A DNA stretch of 10,493 nucleotides from an uncultured Nitrospina sp. (GCA_913044145.1 CAJWOD010000032.1:1-10493), one strand, 5' to 3'; positions 1 through 7,005 are shown, counted from the stretch's first letter. The notes: generated by a model not told the origin, from the sequence alone. Translations and numbers: made by a program.

Positions 1-821
1 GCATTTTTCAAGCAATTGTAAGAACGGACAGAAAGTTCGAGTTCTTCAACGCACTTAGCCATATTTCCGAGCATCTTTTGTTTTTTCTCATCCACCTGAG
101 GCATCACCGGTTCAGGCTCTTCATCAAAGTTGATGAAAATTTGCATATGGTCTTTAACAATTTTTGCTGCGTGCGCCACTGCATCTTCAGGTTTAATTCC
201 CCCGTTCGTCCATAATTCCATCACAAGAGAGTCGTAGTCACTGGATTGCCCCACCCGAGTGTTTTCTATATGATAAGAAATCTTTTCAATAGGAGAGAAA
301 CTGGAATCAATGGGAATCATTTGCACAGATTCATTTTCGATTATATGTTTATCAGCCGGAACATACCCACGACCTTTCCTGATAATCATTTCCAAATCTA
401 CTTTTGCACTCTGGTCAATTGTTAAGAGTAAGTGGTCTGGGTTTAAAATTTCAACATCCGGGTCTGCAATGATATCTTTGGCGTAAACTGAGCCAGCTTC
501 TGAAGCCTTAATATAGATTCGTTTTGAATCTGCCTCACCAGTCAATCTCAAGTTCAACTGTTTGATATTGAGAATGATCTCTGTGACATCTTCTACCACA
601 CCCGGAATGGAGGAAAACTCATGGAAAATTCCCTCAAACTTAACCGCAACAACAGCAGCTCCTTCAATTGAAGATAGCAACATTCTACGTAAAGAGCTTC
701 CAATGGTTACACCAAATCCGCGCTCAAATGGACCAGCGCTTAGCTTTCCATAATATTCAGACCTGTTTTTCTTATCAAATTCTAACCGCTTGGGTTTAAC
801 TATTCCTTGGGCTGTGAACAT
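1..821 (-). CDS. rpoA: RNA polymerase alpha subunit, 3' end cut by window
   Basis: Alpha dimerises through its N-terminal domain to seed assembly of beta and beta' in the core RNA polymerase; its C-terminal domain binds UP-element DNA and activators. I translated this frame by hand. It starts MFTAQGIVKPKRLEF and gives 273 complete codons before the window edge. The N-terminal domain holds the assembly helix (SLRRMLLSS, with R45 at the position of E. coli R45) and ends near FINFDEE. A linker follows, then the start of the C-terminal domain, LELSVRSYNCLKN, where R266, N269 and K272 match the DNA-contacting residues R265, N268 and K271 of E. coli. About 55 residues should lie outside the window. 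The segment GVTIGSSLRR is slightly unusual, since the family commonly has GN before the next residue and LRR. The ATG has GGAGG (826-830) four bases upstream. It is last in the visible cluster, 58 bases after rpsD. Confidence 0.97.
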   Translation of the reverse strand, partial: MFTAQGIVKPKRLEFDKKNRSEYYGKLSAGPFERGFGVTIGSSLRRMLLSSIEGAAVVAVKFEGIFHEFSSIPGVVEDVTEIILNIKQLNLRLTGEADSKRIYIKASEAGSVYAKDIIADPDVEILNPDHLLLTIDQSAKVDLEMIIRKGRGYVPADKHIIENESVQMIPIDSSFSPIEKISYHIENTRVGQSSDYDSLVMELWTNGGIKPEDAVAHAAKIVKDHMQIFINFDEEPEPVMPQVDEKKQKMLGNMAKCVEELELSVRSYNCLKN

Positions 822-879
822 ATAGCCTCCGACCGTAATATTTCTGGTCTCATCAATTGTTAATTATTTAGTTATTTTG
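822..879 (-). other. rpsD-rpoA spacer
   Basis: This 58-base AT-rich gap is the second longest in the window. It carries the rpoA ribosome binding site (GGAGG at 826-830). I see no stem followed by a U-run and no convincing -35/-10 pair on the minus strand, so rpoA is most simply read from the upstream transcript. A short out-of-frame ATG lies inside it but leads nowhere obvious. Confidence 0.6.
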
Positions 880-1506
880 TTATCTTGAATAAAGTTCAAC
901 TATCAATTGCTCTTCAATCGGTAACTTTACATCTTCCCTTGTAGGCATCCCTTGAACAATCCCCTGCTTGCTATCTGTGTCAAAAGCAAGCCATTCCGGT
1001 AATGTTTTGTTTTTAATATTTGCGATAGCCTCATTAACAGGCTTTTTTTTACTTTTACTCGGATTGGGGGTGATAATATCTCCCTGCCTAAGAATATAAG
1101 AAGGAACATCCATTTTTTTGCCATTAACGGTAAAATGTTTGTGACGTACCAGTTGACGAGCTGCATTTCTAGATGGTGCAAGCCCCATTCGATAAATCAC
1201 ATTGTCAAACCTCAACTCCAAGTTTTGTAAAAGGTTCTCACCCGTCACACCCTTTTTCTTATCTGCTGCAAAAAAATAGTTTCGAAATGGTTTTTCCAAA
1301 ACACCATATATCCGTTTTACTTTTTGTTTTTCACGAAGTTGAACTCCGTATTCCGAGAACTTACTACGTCCTTGACCATGCTGTCCGGGAGGATAGGCTC
1401 TCTTTTCAATAGCGCATTTTTCCGTCTCGCAACGGGAACCCTTTAGATATAATTTTATCCCTTCTCGCCGACACAGTCGACAAACAGAACCTCGATACCT
1501 GGCCAA
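880..1506 (-). CDS. rpsD: 30S ribosomal protein S4, zinc-binding form
   Basis: S4 is a primary 16S rRNA binder that nucleates assembly of the 30S body and sits near the mRNA entry site. The 208-residue product has the family's usual length. A four-cysteine zinc set is intact near the N-terminus (C9, C12, C26, C31), followed by YPPGQHG, and the S4 RNA-binding fold covers about residues 97-160 (RFDNVIYRMGLAPSRNAARQ). The C-terminus ELYSR is canonical. The start is TTG, chosen because it gives the family N-terminus MARYRG and lies nine bases after AAGGAG; no ATG occurs nearby in frame. In many bacteria S4 autoregulates the alpha operon, but I could not recognise its mRNA target here. It lies 28 bases after rpsK. 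Confidence 0.98.
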   Translation of the reverse strand: MARYRGSVCRLCRREGIKLYLKGSRCETEKCAIEKRAYPPGQHGQGRSKFSEYGVQLREKQKVKRIYGVLEKPFRNYFFAADKKKGVTGENLLQNLELRFDNVIYRMGLAPSRNAARQLVRHKHFTVNGKKMDVPSYILRQGDIITPNPSKSKKKPVNEAIANIKNKTLPEWLAFDTDSKQGIVQGMPTREDVKLPIEEQLIVELYSR

Positions 1507-1521
1507 ATTTAACTTCTCCTT
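1507..1521 (-). promoter_or_regulatory. Ribosome binding site fixing the TTG start of rpsD
   Basis: AAGGAG (1516-1521 on the minus strand) stands nine bases before TTG at 1504-1506. Together with the conserved N-terminus MARYRG, it makes TTG the only sensible start. Confidence 0.8.
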
Positions 1522-1534
1522 TCAGGTTTAATCA

Positions 1535-1924
1535 TTAGACTCTTCTCCGTTTTCTCGGCCGGCAACCATTATGTGGAATCGGAGTTTTATCACGAATGAC
1601 GAGAATCTCCATTCCGGCTGCCTGTAAGGAGCGGATTGCAGACTCCCGCCCCGAACCCGGACCTTTTACATGAACTTCAAGTTTCCTCATCCCCATATCC
1701 CTCGCTTGTATAGCCGCCTTATCGGCAGCAACCTGAGCTGCAAAGGGAGTACTTTTTCTGGAACCTTTAAAACCTTGTGCTCCGGCACTTGACCACGAAA
1801 CTACATTACCAGACATATCCGAAATGGTAATGATAGTATTATTAAAGGTAGCGCGAATATGGGCAATACCCACTTCCGACACCGTTTTTTGTTTTTTCTT
1901 ACCAGTTTTGGATTTTTTATCCAT
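1535..1924 (-). CDS. rpsK: 30S ribosomal protein S11
   Basis: S11 lies on the 30S platform, contacts 16S rRNA near the E site and helps shape the mRNA exit region. The 129-residue protein has a lysine-rich N-terminal tail (residues 1-14), then the conserved core beginning GIAHIRATFNNTIITISD (19-36). The signature GPGSGRESAIRSL is at 88-100, and the basic C-terminus HNGCRPRKRRRV includes the Asn-Gly pair known as an isoaspartate site in E. coli S11. The start is ATG, with GGAG eleven bases upstream. It lies between rpsM (20 bases upstream) and rpsD, the usual alpha-operon order. Confidence 0.98.
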   Translation of the reverse strand: MDKKSKTGKKKQKTVSEVGIAHIRATFNNTIITISDMSGNVVSWSSAGAQGFKGSRKSTPFAAQVAADKAAIQARDMGMRKLEVHVKGPGSGRESAIRSLQAAGMEILVIRDKTPIPHNGCRPRKRRRV

Positions 1925-1944
1925 TAATTAAATTTCTCCAAATC

Positions 1945-2316
1945 TTATTTTTTAGCACGAGCACCCACTGTTTTCTTTGGACCTTTTCTTGTTCGAGCAT
2001 TGGTATGCGTTCTTTGACCATGGACAGGCAAACCTCTTCGATGCCTCAGGCCTCGATAGGAACTAATATCCATCAAGCGTTTAATGTCCATAGTGACATT
2101 TCGTCTCAGGTCGCCTTCCACTTCGTATTCCTTATCAATTACACTTCGAATTCGGGAAATCTCTTCTTCCGTCAGATCCTTCATTCTCACTTCTTCACCC
2201 ACTTGTGCTTTTTTGAGAATTTCACACGAGGTCGTTCTGCCTACCCCATAGATGTAGGTCAGAGCGATCCAGGCCTGCTTATCTTTTGGAATATCAACAC
2301 CTGCTATTCGTGCCAC
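1945..2316 (-). CDS. rpsM: 30S ribosomal protein S13
   Basis: S13 sits in the 30S head, forms intersubunit bridges to the 50S central protuberance and contacts P-site tRNA through its basic tail. The 123-residue product starts MARIAGVDIP. It has the helix-hairpin-helix-like segment YIYGVGRTTSCEIL (about 21-34) and the family signature RGLRHRRGLPVHGQRT at 88-103, followed by the basic tail KKTVGARAKK. The start is GTG, placed by homology and by AAGGAG five bases upstream; the first A of that sequence is the last base of the rpmJ stop codon. Ten bases separate it from rpmJ. It is the usual first gene of the alpha operon, but here no leader of useful length exists for S4-mediated control. Confidence 0.98.
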   Translation of the reverse strand: MARIAGVDIPKDKQAWIALTYIYGVGRTTSCEILKKAQVGEEVRMKDLTEEEISRIRSVIDKEYEVEGDLRRNVTMDIKRLMDISSYRGLRHRRGLPVHGQRTHTNARTRKGPKKTVGARAKK

Positions 2317-2327
2317 TATTTCTCCTT
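2317..2327 (-). promoter_or_regulatory. Ribosome binding site fixing the GTG start of rpsM
   Basis: AAGGAG (2322-2327) lies five bases before GTG at 2314-2316 and overlaps the rpmJ TAA by one base. Ribosomes ending rpmJ would sit on it, which favours coupled translation. Confidence 0.8.
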
Positions 2328-2440
2328 TAGCCTTGTCGCTGTTTATGTTTTGGGTTTTCGCAAATCACCCGCACAACACCGCGACGGCGAATCACTTTAC
2401 ATTTCATGCAAATTGGTTTAACTGAAGCTCTTACTTTCAT
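2327..2440 (-). CDS. rpmJ: 50S ribosomal protein L36, zinc-binding form
   Basis: L36 is the smallest 50S protein. It binds 23S rRNA beneath the factor-binding stalk and helps late folding of the large subunit. This short gene was found by reading the gap between infA and rpsM. It encodes 37 residues, MKVRASVKPICMKCKVIRRR onward, ending KHKQRQG. The zinc ligands C11, C14, C27 and H32 are all present, so it is the zinc-containing (C+) form rather than the zinc-free paralogue some bacteria keep elsewhere. The ATG has AAGGA seven bases upstream. It lies 13 bases after infA and its stop runs into the rpsM ribosome binding site. The order infA-rpmJ-rpsM is the common bacterial one. Confidence 0.97.
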   Translation of the reverse strand: MKVRASVKPICMKCKVIRRRGVVRVICENPKHKQRQG

Positions 2441-2453
2441 AACTCTATCCTTC

Positions 2454-2672
2454 TTATTTGTATCGATAGGTAATTCGGCCACGGGTCAAATCATAAGGTG
2501 ATAACTGCACTTTCACTTTGTCCCCTGATAATATACGAATAAAATGCATGCGCATTTTGCCAGAAATATGTGCTAATACCTTATGGCCATTTTCAAGTTC
2601 CACTCGAAACATCGCGTTAGGCAACGGTTCCAAAATGGTACCCTCTACTTCTATCGATTCTTCTTTAGACAT
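2454..2672 (-). CDS. infA: Translation initiation factor IF-1
   Basis: IF-1 binds the 30S A site during initiation and works with IF-2 and IF-3 to select the initiator tRNA. The 72-residue product is exactly the family length and is a single OB-fold (S1-like) domain. It reads MSKEESIEVEGTI at the start, GHKVLAHISGKMR in the middle and ends GRITYRYK. The ATG begins only three bases after the adk stop, and no good Shine-Dalgarno sequence precedes it, so translation probably depends on ribosomes finishing adk. The map gene that usually separates adk and infA is absent. Confidence 0.98.
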   Translation of the reverse strand: MSKEESIEVEGTILEPLPNAMFRVELENGHKVLAHISGKMRMHFIRILSGDKVKVQLSPYDLTRGRITYRYK

Positions 2673-2675
2673 TCT

Positions 2676-3317
2676 TTATTCAATCATCTCACAAAGGCGA
2701 AAAAAAATATCCTCTACTGAACCTTTTGCTTTAACGGTTTTTAAGTTCCCTTGTTTCATATAAAATTCTTTAAGAGGAGCTGTAGACCCCAAATATACCT
2801 TTAATCTTTCCCGAATTGTTTCCCTATTATCGTCCGGCCTTTGAGCCAGCTTTCCGCCACACCCATCACAAACTCCCAAAACTTTAGGAGGGCAAGATAT
2901 TTGATGGAACATGGCACCACAATCTAAACAAGTACTTCGGCCTGTTAGCCTCTCAATCACTTCTCTTTCATCGACTTCCAAATCAATTATATTGTCGATC
3001 ACGACTCTCATATCAGCTAAGGTTTCTGAGAGTTTTTCAGCCTGCGCAATATTTCTAGGAAACCCATCTAGTATGAATCCTGTTTTGCAATCTCTTTGGC
3101 GGATTCGCTCTTTTATCAAACCAATAACTACATCATCAGGGACCAACTGCCCCACATCCATAAATGTTTTTGCCCGGACACCTAATTCAGTATTATCCTT
3201 AACTGCTTGCCTCAAAATATCGCCGGTGGAAATTTGTGGGATCTGAAATTTTTCTTTCAGCATTTTTGCCTGAGTGCCTTTACCAGCACCCGGCGGCCCT
3301 AAAAGAATCAATCTCAT
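2676..3317 (-). CDS. adk: Adenylate kinase, zinc-LID long form
   Basis: Adenylate kinase interconverts AMP plus ATP and two ADP in the cytosol, setting the adenylate balance. The 213-residue protein is the long form. The P-loop is GPPGAGKGT (7-15), the AMP-binding region starts at QISTGD, and DGFPR with D84 and R88 follows. The LID (about 124-164) carries C130, C133, C150 and C153 in the CX2C-X16-CX2C pattern of zinc-binding adenylate kinases such as those of Bacillus, whereas E. coli lacks the cysteines. The start is the ATG at 3315-3317, giving MRLILLGPPG; GAGG lies seven bases upstream. A TTG one codon earlier (3318-3320) is a less likely start. It follows secY by three bases, a common linkage. 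Confidence 0.98.
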   Translation of the reverse strand: MRLILLGPPGAGKGTQAKMLKEKFQIPQISTGDILRQAVKDNTELGVRAKTFMDVGQLVPDDVVIGLIKERIRQRDCKTGFILDGFPRNIAQAEKLSETLADMRVVIDNIIDLEVDEREVIERLTGRSTCLDCGAMFHQISCPPKVLGVCDGCGGKLAQRPDDNRETIRERLKVYLGSTAPLKEFYMKQGNLKTVKAKGSVEDIFFRLCEMIE

Positions 3318-3328
3318 CAATCAGCCTC
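3315..3328 (-). promoter_or_regulatory. Ribosome binding site and start of adk
   Basis: GAGG (3325-3328) is seven bases before ATG at 3315-3317 and only four before the in-frame TTG at 3318-3320. The spacing and the family N-terminus both favour ATG. The secY TGA stop (3321-3323) falls inside this stretch. Confidence 0.7.
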
Positions 3329-4634
3329 TTCGGCTTTTCAAACGCCCCTTTTTCACAAAACCATCGTAATTTCTCATAACCAAATGGGACTCTATTTGCT
3401 GCATTGTATCCAAGGAAACCCCCACCACGATCAATAAACTGGTTCCACCAAAATAAAACGGGATGTTGAAGTATTTTATCAAATAATCTGGCAAAATACA
3501 GACTAAAGACAAATACAATCCCCCATAAAACGTAAGTCTTGAAAGAATCGTATCTATGTAATCAGACGTTTTTGCTCCCGGTCGAATTCCCGGTACATAA
3601 CCGCCGTGCTTTTTCATATTGTCAGCAACATCAACAGGGTTAAATATAACCGCCGTATAAAAGTAACAAAAGAAAAATATAGCACCTACAAAAATCAAAC
3701 TATAAATAATCGTCCCTGGTGTCAACGCAGCTGAAACCGATTGCATCCAAGGGTGACTGATAAACTGAGCTATCGTCGCAGGAAACATGATGATCGATGA
3801 AGCAAAAATCGGCGGGATAACTCCCGATGTATTCACCTTTAAAGGCAGATGTGTAGACTGCCCTCCCATCATTTTTCGTCCCACCACCCGTTTCGCATAT
3901 TGGATGGGAATCCGACGCTGCCCTCCTTCCGTGAATACAATGGCTCCAATTACCACAACCATTAAGACCAGAAGAAAAAGCATAACAAGCACAGACATCT
4001 CACCTGTACCCATCAAATCCAACGACTGGAAAATTGCTGCGGGTGTCCCAGCAACTATCCCAGAAAAAATAATTAGGGAGATCCCATTGCCAATTCCTCG
4101 TTCCGTGATCTGCTCTCCTAGCCACATCAAAAAAGAAGTTCCCGCCGTCAGAGTTAAAATGGTCATTAATCTAAACGACCAGCCTGGCTCCGGAACAATG
4201 GGACTGCCTCCAGGACTTTTCATTGCTTCCAGACCGACAGCAATTCCCGACCCTTGTATCGTACTCAAAAACACCGTTCCATAACGAGTATATTGGGTGA
4301 TCTTCTTTTGCCCCTGCTCCCCTTCTTTTTTCAATCTTGCCAAGTAAGGAGAAACAATCGTCATCAGCTGCAAAATAATGGAAGCGCTGATATAGGGCAT
4401 GATACCCAATGCAAATATTGTTAACCGACTCAATGCTCCGCCGGAAAACATATCAAAAAAACCAAGAATTGTGCCTTGAGCTCTAGCAAACAATTCCGCC
4501 AAAGCCACAGAGTTGATCCCTGGAGTCGGTATATGGGCCCCGATCCGGTAGACCACCAACAAACCCAAAGTAAAAAGAATTCTCTTTTTTAGCTCTGGGA
4601 CACGAAATATATTACCGAAACTTTCTGCGGCCAT
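3321..4634 (-). CDS. secY: Protein translocase subunit SecY
   Basis: SecY is the channel subunit of SecYEG. It passes unfolded proteins through, or sideways into, the cytoplasmic membrane, powered by SecA or the ribosome. The 437-residue product has the usual length and alternates hydrophobic segments with short charged loops, consistent with ten membrane helices. Recognisable parts are the first helix (about 18-34, LFTLGLLVVYRIG), the conserved MPYISASIILQLM (79-91), GNGISLIIFSGI (182-193), and the long cytosolic loop with VPGIRPG, where R351 matches the SecA-critical R357 of E. coli. The basic tail KKGRLKSRRG is cytosolic. The ATG directly follows the rplO stop (TAAATG) with only a distant AAAGG, so its synthesis is probably coupled to L15. 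Confidence 0.98.
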   Translation of the reverse strand: MAAESFGNIFRVPELKKRILFTLGLLVVYRIGAHIPTPGINSVALAELFARAQGTILGFFDMFSGGALSRLTIFALGIMPYISASIILQLMTIVSPYLARLKKEGEQGQKKITQYTRYGTVFLSTIQGSGIAVGLEAMKSPGGSPIVPEPGWSFRLMTILTLTAGTSFLMWLGEQITERGIGNGISLIIFSGIVAGTPAAIFQSLDLMGTGEMSVLVMLFLLVLMVVVIGAIVFTEGGQRRIPIQYAKRVVGRKMMGGQSTHLPLKVNTSGVIPPIFASSIIMFPATIAQFISHPWMQSVSAALTPGTIIYSLIFVGAIFFFCYFYTAVIFNPVDVADNMKKHGGYVPGIRPGAKTSDYIDTILSRLTFYGGLYLSLVCILPDYLIKYFNIPFYFGGTSLLIVVGVSLDTMQQIESHLVMRNYDGFVKKGRLKSRRG

Positions 4635-5075
4635 TTAGAGGTTTACAGCCTTTCCCCCGGACTTTTCAATTTTTGTCTGAGCCGATTTGCTGAACTTATG
4701 CGCATGGACACTTAGCGATTCCTTCAACTCTCCCACCCCAAGAATTTTTACAGCGTCTAATTTTTTAATCAATCCCTTTTCCTTCATTACCTCAGGTGTA
4801 ATTGGGTCAACCCCTGCACATCTTGACAGTTGCTCGACATTCACAATTTCATAATACTTCTTAAAAATATTAGTGAACCCACGCTTAGGCAACCTCCTAT
4901 GAAGCGGCATTTGACCACCCTCAAACCAAGGCCGGACACCCCCGCCAGAACGACTATTTTGACCTTTTTGCCCTTTCCCCGAAGTTTTTCCAGTTCCCGA
5001 GCCTATTCCTCTGCCAACCCGTTTTCTATTTTTCCTACCGCCAACCGGACCTTTTAAATTAGATAATTGCAACAT
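4635..5075 (-). CDS. rplO: 50S ribosomal protein L15
   Basis: L15 enters the 50S late and ties together several 23S rRNA domains. The 146-residue protein begins with the long glycine- and arginine-rich tail typical of the family (about 8-46, including RKRVGRGIGSGTGKTSGKGQ), which threads into the rRNA. A globular C-terminal domain follows. The ATG at 5073-5075 is chosen because GAGG lies seven bases upstream; another ATG four bases earlier is out of frame and too close to that site. It follows rpsE by only 13 bases, so the L30 gene that normally lies between S5 and L15 is missing. Its stop touches the secY start. Confidence 0.98.
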   Translation of the reverse strand: MLQLSNLKGPVGGRKNRKRVGRGIGSGTGKTSGKGQKGQNSRSGGGVRPWFEGGQMPLHRRLPKRGFTNIFKKYYEIVNVEQLSRCAGVDPITPEVMKEKGLIKKLDAVKILGVGELKESLSVHAHKFSKSAQTKIEKSGGKAVNL

Positions 5076-5088
5076 GCATTTTCCTCAA

Positions 5089-5580
5089 TCAACCTACCTG
5101 TTTTCCCCTTACCCGAGCACAATCTTTAGCACTTCGAAGGTTCATTAATCCTTGGATTGTTGCTTTGACAACGTTATGCGGGTTATTTGTCCGCAGACAT
5201 TTAGTCAGGATATCGCGCACTCCTGCCGCTTCCAATACGGCACGAACAGCTCCACCCGCAATCAATCCGGTTCCCCTTGATGCTGGTTTTAACATTACTC
5301 TTCCCGAGCCATAAGCACCAATAACTTCATGCGGAATCGAGGAACCCTCAAGACTGACAGGAACCAAGCTCTTCTTGGCTTTTTCAACGCCTTTACGAAT
5401 GGCCTCAGGAACTTCGTTGGCTTTTCCTAAACCCCAGCCTACCTTGCCATCACGGTTACCGACCACGACTAATGCACTGAAGCTGAATCGACGACCACCT
5501 TTAACAACCTTGGCTACACGGTTGATCTTGACCACTTTATCAACAAAATCTGTTGGGTTTTCCGGTTGCTTTTGTCGCAA
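5089..5580 (-). CDS. rpsE: 30S ribosomal protein S5
   Basis: S5 binds where the 30S head, body and shoulder meet; it affects decoding fidelity and mRNA entry, and mutations in its N-terminal loop give spectinomycin resistance in E. coli. The 163-residue product has the double-stranded-RNA-binding-like N-terminal domain, with KVVKGGRRFSFSALVVVGN at 24-42 and GKANEVPEAIRKG at 52-64. The C-terminal domain contains GLIAGGAVRAVLEAAGV. The start is TTG, with a strong AGGAGG five bases upstream; no ATG or GTG occurs in frame before the conserved core. It lies 23 bases after rplR. Confidence 0.98.
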   Translation of the reverse strand: MRQKQPENPTDFVDKVVKINRVAKVVKGGRRFSFSALVVVGNRDGKVGWGLGKANEVPEAIRKGVEKAKKSLVPVSLEGSSIPHEVIGAYGSGRVMLKPASRGTGLIAGGAVRAVLEAAGVRDILTKCLRTNNPHNVVKATIQGLMNLRSAKDCARVRGKQVG

Positions 5581-5591
5581 ACCTTCCTCCT
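5581..5591 (-). promoter_or_regulatory. Ribosome binding site fixing the TTG start of rpsE
   Basis: AGGAGG (5586-5591) is five bases before TTG at 5578-5580. It is among the strongest ribosome binding sites in the window, which may offset the weak start codon. Confidence 0.8.
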
Positions 5592-5603
5592 GCTCAATTT
5601 AGA

Positions 5604-5969
5604 TTAAAATTTAATTCCTTTTTCCCGTACCGCATCTGCAAGGGCTTTTATTCTTCCGGAATAATGAAAACCATTCCTATCACAATAGACTTCTTTGATT
5701 CCTTTCGCCGCCGCCTGTTCTCCGATTAAAGAGCCGACTAAAGCTGCAGCTTTCAAATTTCCGCCAGTTTTCATTTGCTCCTTAAAACCCTTTGAAAGAG
5801 ACGAGCTGGAAACCAAAGTTTTACCCTCGTTGTCATCCACGATTTGAGCATAAATATGTTTAGTGCTACGAAACACTGTCAACCGATGCCGATTTTTTTG
5901 CTTTTGCACCTTCATCTTGATTCTTTTTTTCCTGCTCAGCCGCAAACGCTCACGTTCTAGAGTTTTCAT
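5604..5969 (-). CDS. rplR: 50S ribosomal protein L18
   Basis: L18 binds 5S rRNA and, with L5, anchors it in the central protuberance of the 50S subunit. The 121-residue protein has the typical very basic N-terminal arm (about 1-30, rich in R and K). The compact core follows: RLTVFRSTKHIYAQIVDD, then the helix with AAALVGSLIGEQAAAKGI, ending YSGRIKALADAVREKGIKF. Length and C-terminus are standard. The ATG lies one base after the rplF stop, with AAGGAA six bases upstream inside the end of rplF, so the two genes are probably translated in sequence by the same ribosomes. Confidence 0.98.
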   Translation of the reverse strand: MKTLERERLRLSRKKRIKMKVQKQKNRHRLTVFRSTKHIYAQIVDDNEGKTLVSSSSLSKGFKEQMKTGGNLKAAALVGSLIGEQAAAKGIKEVYCDRNGFHYSGRIKALADAVREKGIKF

Positions 5970-5970
5970 T

Positions 5971-6537
5971 TTAAGTTCCTTTTCCTACCGCAGCCTTACC
6001 AGCTTTACGAACAACCCTTTCAGTCGAGTACATTACACCCTTTCCCTTGTAAGGCTCGGGGGGACGAAACCCTCGAATTTCTGCGGCCGTTTGACCCACC
6101 ACTTCCTTGTTGACACCCTTAACAATTATGGTGTTCTTTTTACCATCTACCTCAAACTCAATCCCTTTTGGCGCAGGGTAATTGATAGCGTGGGAATGCC
6201 CCAGATTCAACTCCAAATCCTTACCCTTTAACGCAACCTTATAACCAACACCCACAATATTGAGCTGCTTCGAGTAACCCGTCGAAACACCCACCACCAT
6301 ATTGTTGATTAAAGTTCTTGTGAGACCATGCAAAGAACGATCTAACCGGCTATCTGTAGGTCGAGTTACTGTTACCGTATTATCCTTCAACTCGATTTTC
6401 ATATTCGGATGCAATTGACGAGACAACTGTCCCTTAGGCCCTTTAACATCAAAGTTTAAGCCATTAACTTTGCACTCTACCCCTGTGGGCACCAAAACTG
6501 GCTGTTTTCCTATTCGAGACATTTCCTTTTTATCCAT
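5971..6537 (-). CDS. rplF: 50S ribosomal protein L6
   Basis: L6 sits beside the sarcin-ricin loop of 23S rRNA, near the GTPase factor site. The product has the two repeated L6 folds and the diagnostic PEPYKGKG at 160-167, then YSTERVVRKAGKA. The start is uncertain. The ATG at 6535-6537 gives 188 residues with a five-residue extension (MDKKE), but no purine-rich Shine-Dalgarno sequence precedes it. The ATG at 6520-6522 gives the family-typical MSRIGKQPV, but its AAGGA is only one base away, too close for usual function. A small GC-rich hairpin stands four bases before the first ATG. I keep the upstream ATG, with the second as a real alternative. Confidence 0.95.
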   Translation of the reverse strand: MDKKEMSRIGKQPVLVPTGVECKVNGLNFDVKGPKGQLSRQLHPNMKIELKDNTVTVTRPTDSRLDRSLHGLTRTLINNMVVGVSTGYSKQLNIVGVGYKVALKGKDLELNLGHSHAINYPAPKGIEFEVDGKKNTIIVKGVNKEVVGQTAAEIRGFRPPEPYKGKGVMYSTERVVRKAGKAAVGKGT

Positions 6538-6541
6538 TACT

Positions 6542-6560
6542 ACCGGGAGTCAACCCCGGT
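6542..6560 (-). other. Small GC-rich hairpin before rplF
   Basis: On the minus strand ACCGGG pairs perfectly with CCCGGT across the seven bases GTTGACT (a G-U pair could extend the stem by one). It lies in the 59-base rpsH-rplF gap, the longest in the window, and ends four bases before the rplF ATG. No U-run follows, so it does not look like a terminator. It might modulate rplF initiation or mRNA processing, or be chance. Confidence 0.5.
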
Positions 6561-6596
6561 GTTTGTAATTTTTCATCAGAGGAAAAAATTAAATAT

Positions 6597-6989
6597 TTAC
6601 CAGACATGGCCAAGAACTTCACCACCAACGCCTTTTTCCCGACATTGCTCGTCGGTGAAGACGCCTGACGAAGTCGAAACAATAGCCAAACCCAATCCAT
6701 TTAAAACACGAGGAATAGTGTCACGTCCTACATAATTTCTTCTTCCCGGCTTGCTGACTCTTTCGATTCCTCGAATAACAGGCTCATCGTTTTGATATTT
6801 CAGATAAACCCGAAGAATTCCCTGCTTGCCATCCTGATAATATCGGAAATTTTTGATATAACCTTCATCCTTTAAAATTTCCACAATCCGCTTTTTCATT
6901 TTAGACCCAGGAACATCTACTCTCGGGTGTCGCACCATTTGCCCATTACGAATGCGGGTGAACAAATCTGCTATAGGATCGGTCATCAT
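6597..6989 (-). CDS. rpsH: 30S ribosomal protein S8
   Basis: S8 is a primary binder of the central domain of 16S rRNA; in E. coli it also represses the spc operon by binding mRNA near the L5 start. The 130-residue product equals the family length and starts MMTDPIADLFTRIRNGQ. The C-terminal rRNA-binding part has GLGLAIVSTSSGVFTD and ends GGEVLGHVW. The frame stays open to a TTG at 7005-7007, but the ATG at 6987-6989 fits the family; GGAG (7002-7005) is twelve bases upstream, long but usable. The TTG would overlap that GGAG. A second ATG follows immediately. It lies 38 bases after rpsN. Confidence 0.96.
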   Translation of the reverse strand: MMTDPIADLFTRIRNGQMVRHPRVDVPGSKMKKRIVEILKDEGYIKNFRYYQDGKQGILRVYLKYQNDEPVIRGIERVSKPGRRNYVGRDTIPRVLNGLGLAIVSTSSGVFTDEQCREKGVGGEVLGHVW

Positions 6990-7005
6990 TTTAAAACGGT
7001 ACTCC
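6990..7005 (-). promoter_or_regulatory. Ribosome binding site supporting the ATG start of rpsH
   Basis: GGAG (7002-7005) lies twelve bases before ATG at 6987-6989. It overlaps the in-frame TTG at 7005-7007, which argues against using that TTG. Confidence 0.55.

Noticed and set aside
562..753. Plus-strand open frame opposite rpoA
   Set aside because: It lies wholly antisense to a clear rpoA coding sequence and its product resembles no family I know; the same holds for all other plus-strand frames in the window.
822..879. Possible promoter for rpoA
   Set aside because: A TTGATG and a TATTAC-like string occur but are spaced only about ten bases apart, far from the normal seventeen.
927..1181. 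84-codon minus-strand frame inside rpsD
   Set aside because: It is an alternative frame of the well-supported S4 gene and has no independent features.
6542..6560. Reading the rpsH-rplF hairpin as an intrinsic terminator
   Set aside because: The stem is short and is followed by AGTAATGG, not a U-run; stopping transcription inside the spc operon is also unlikely.
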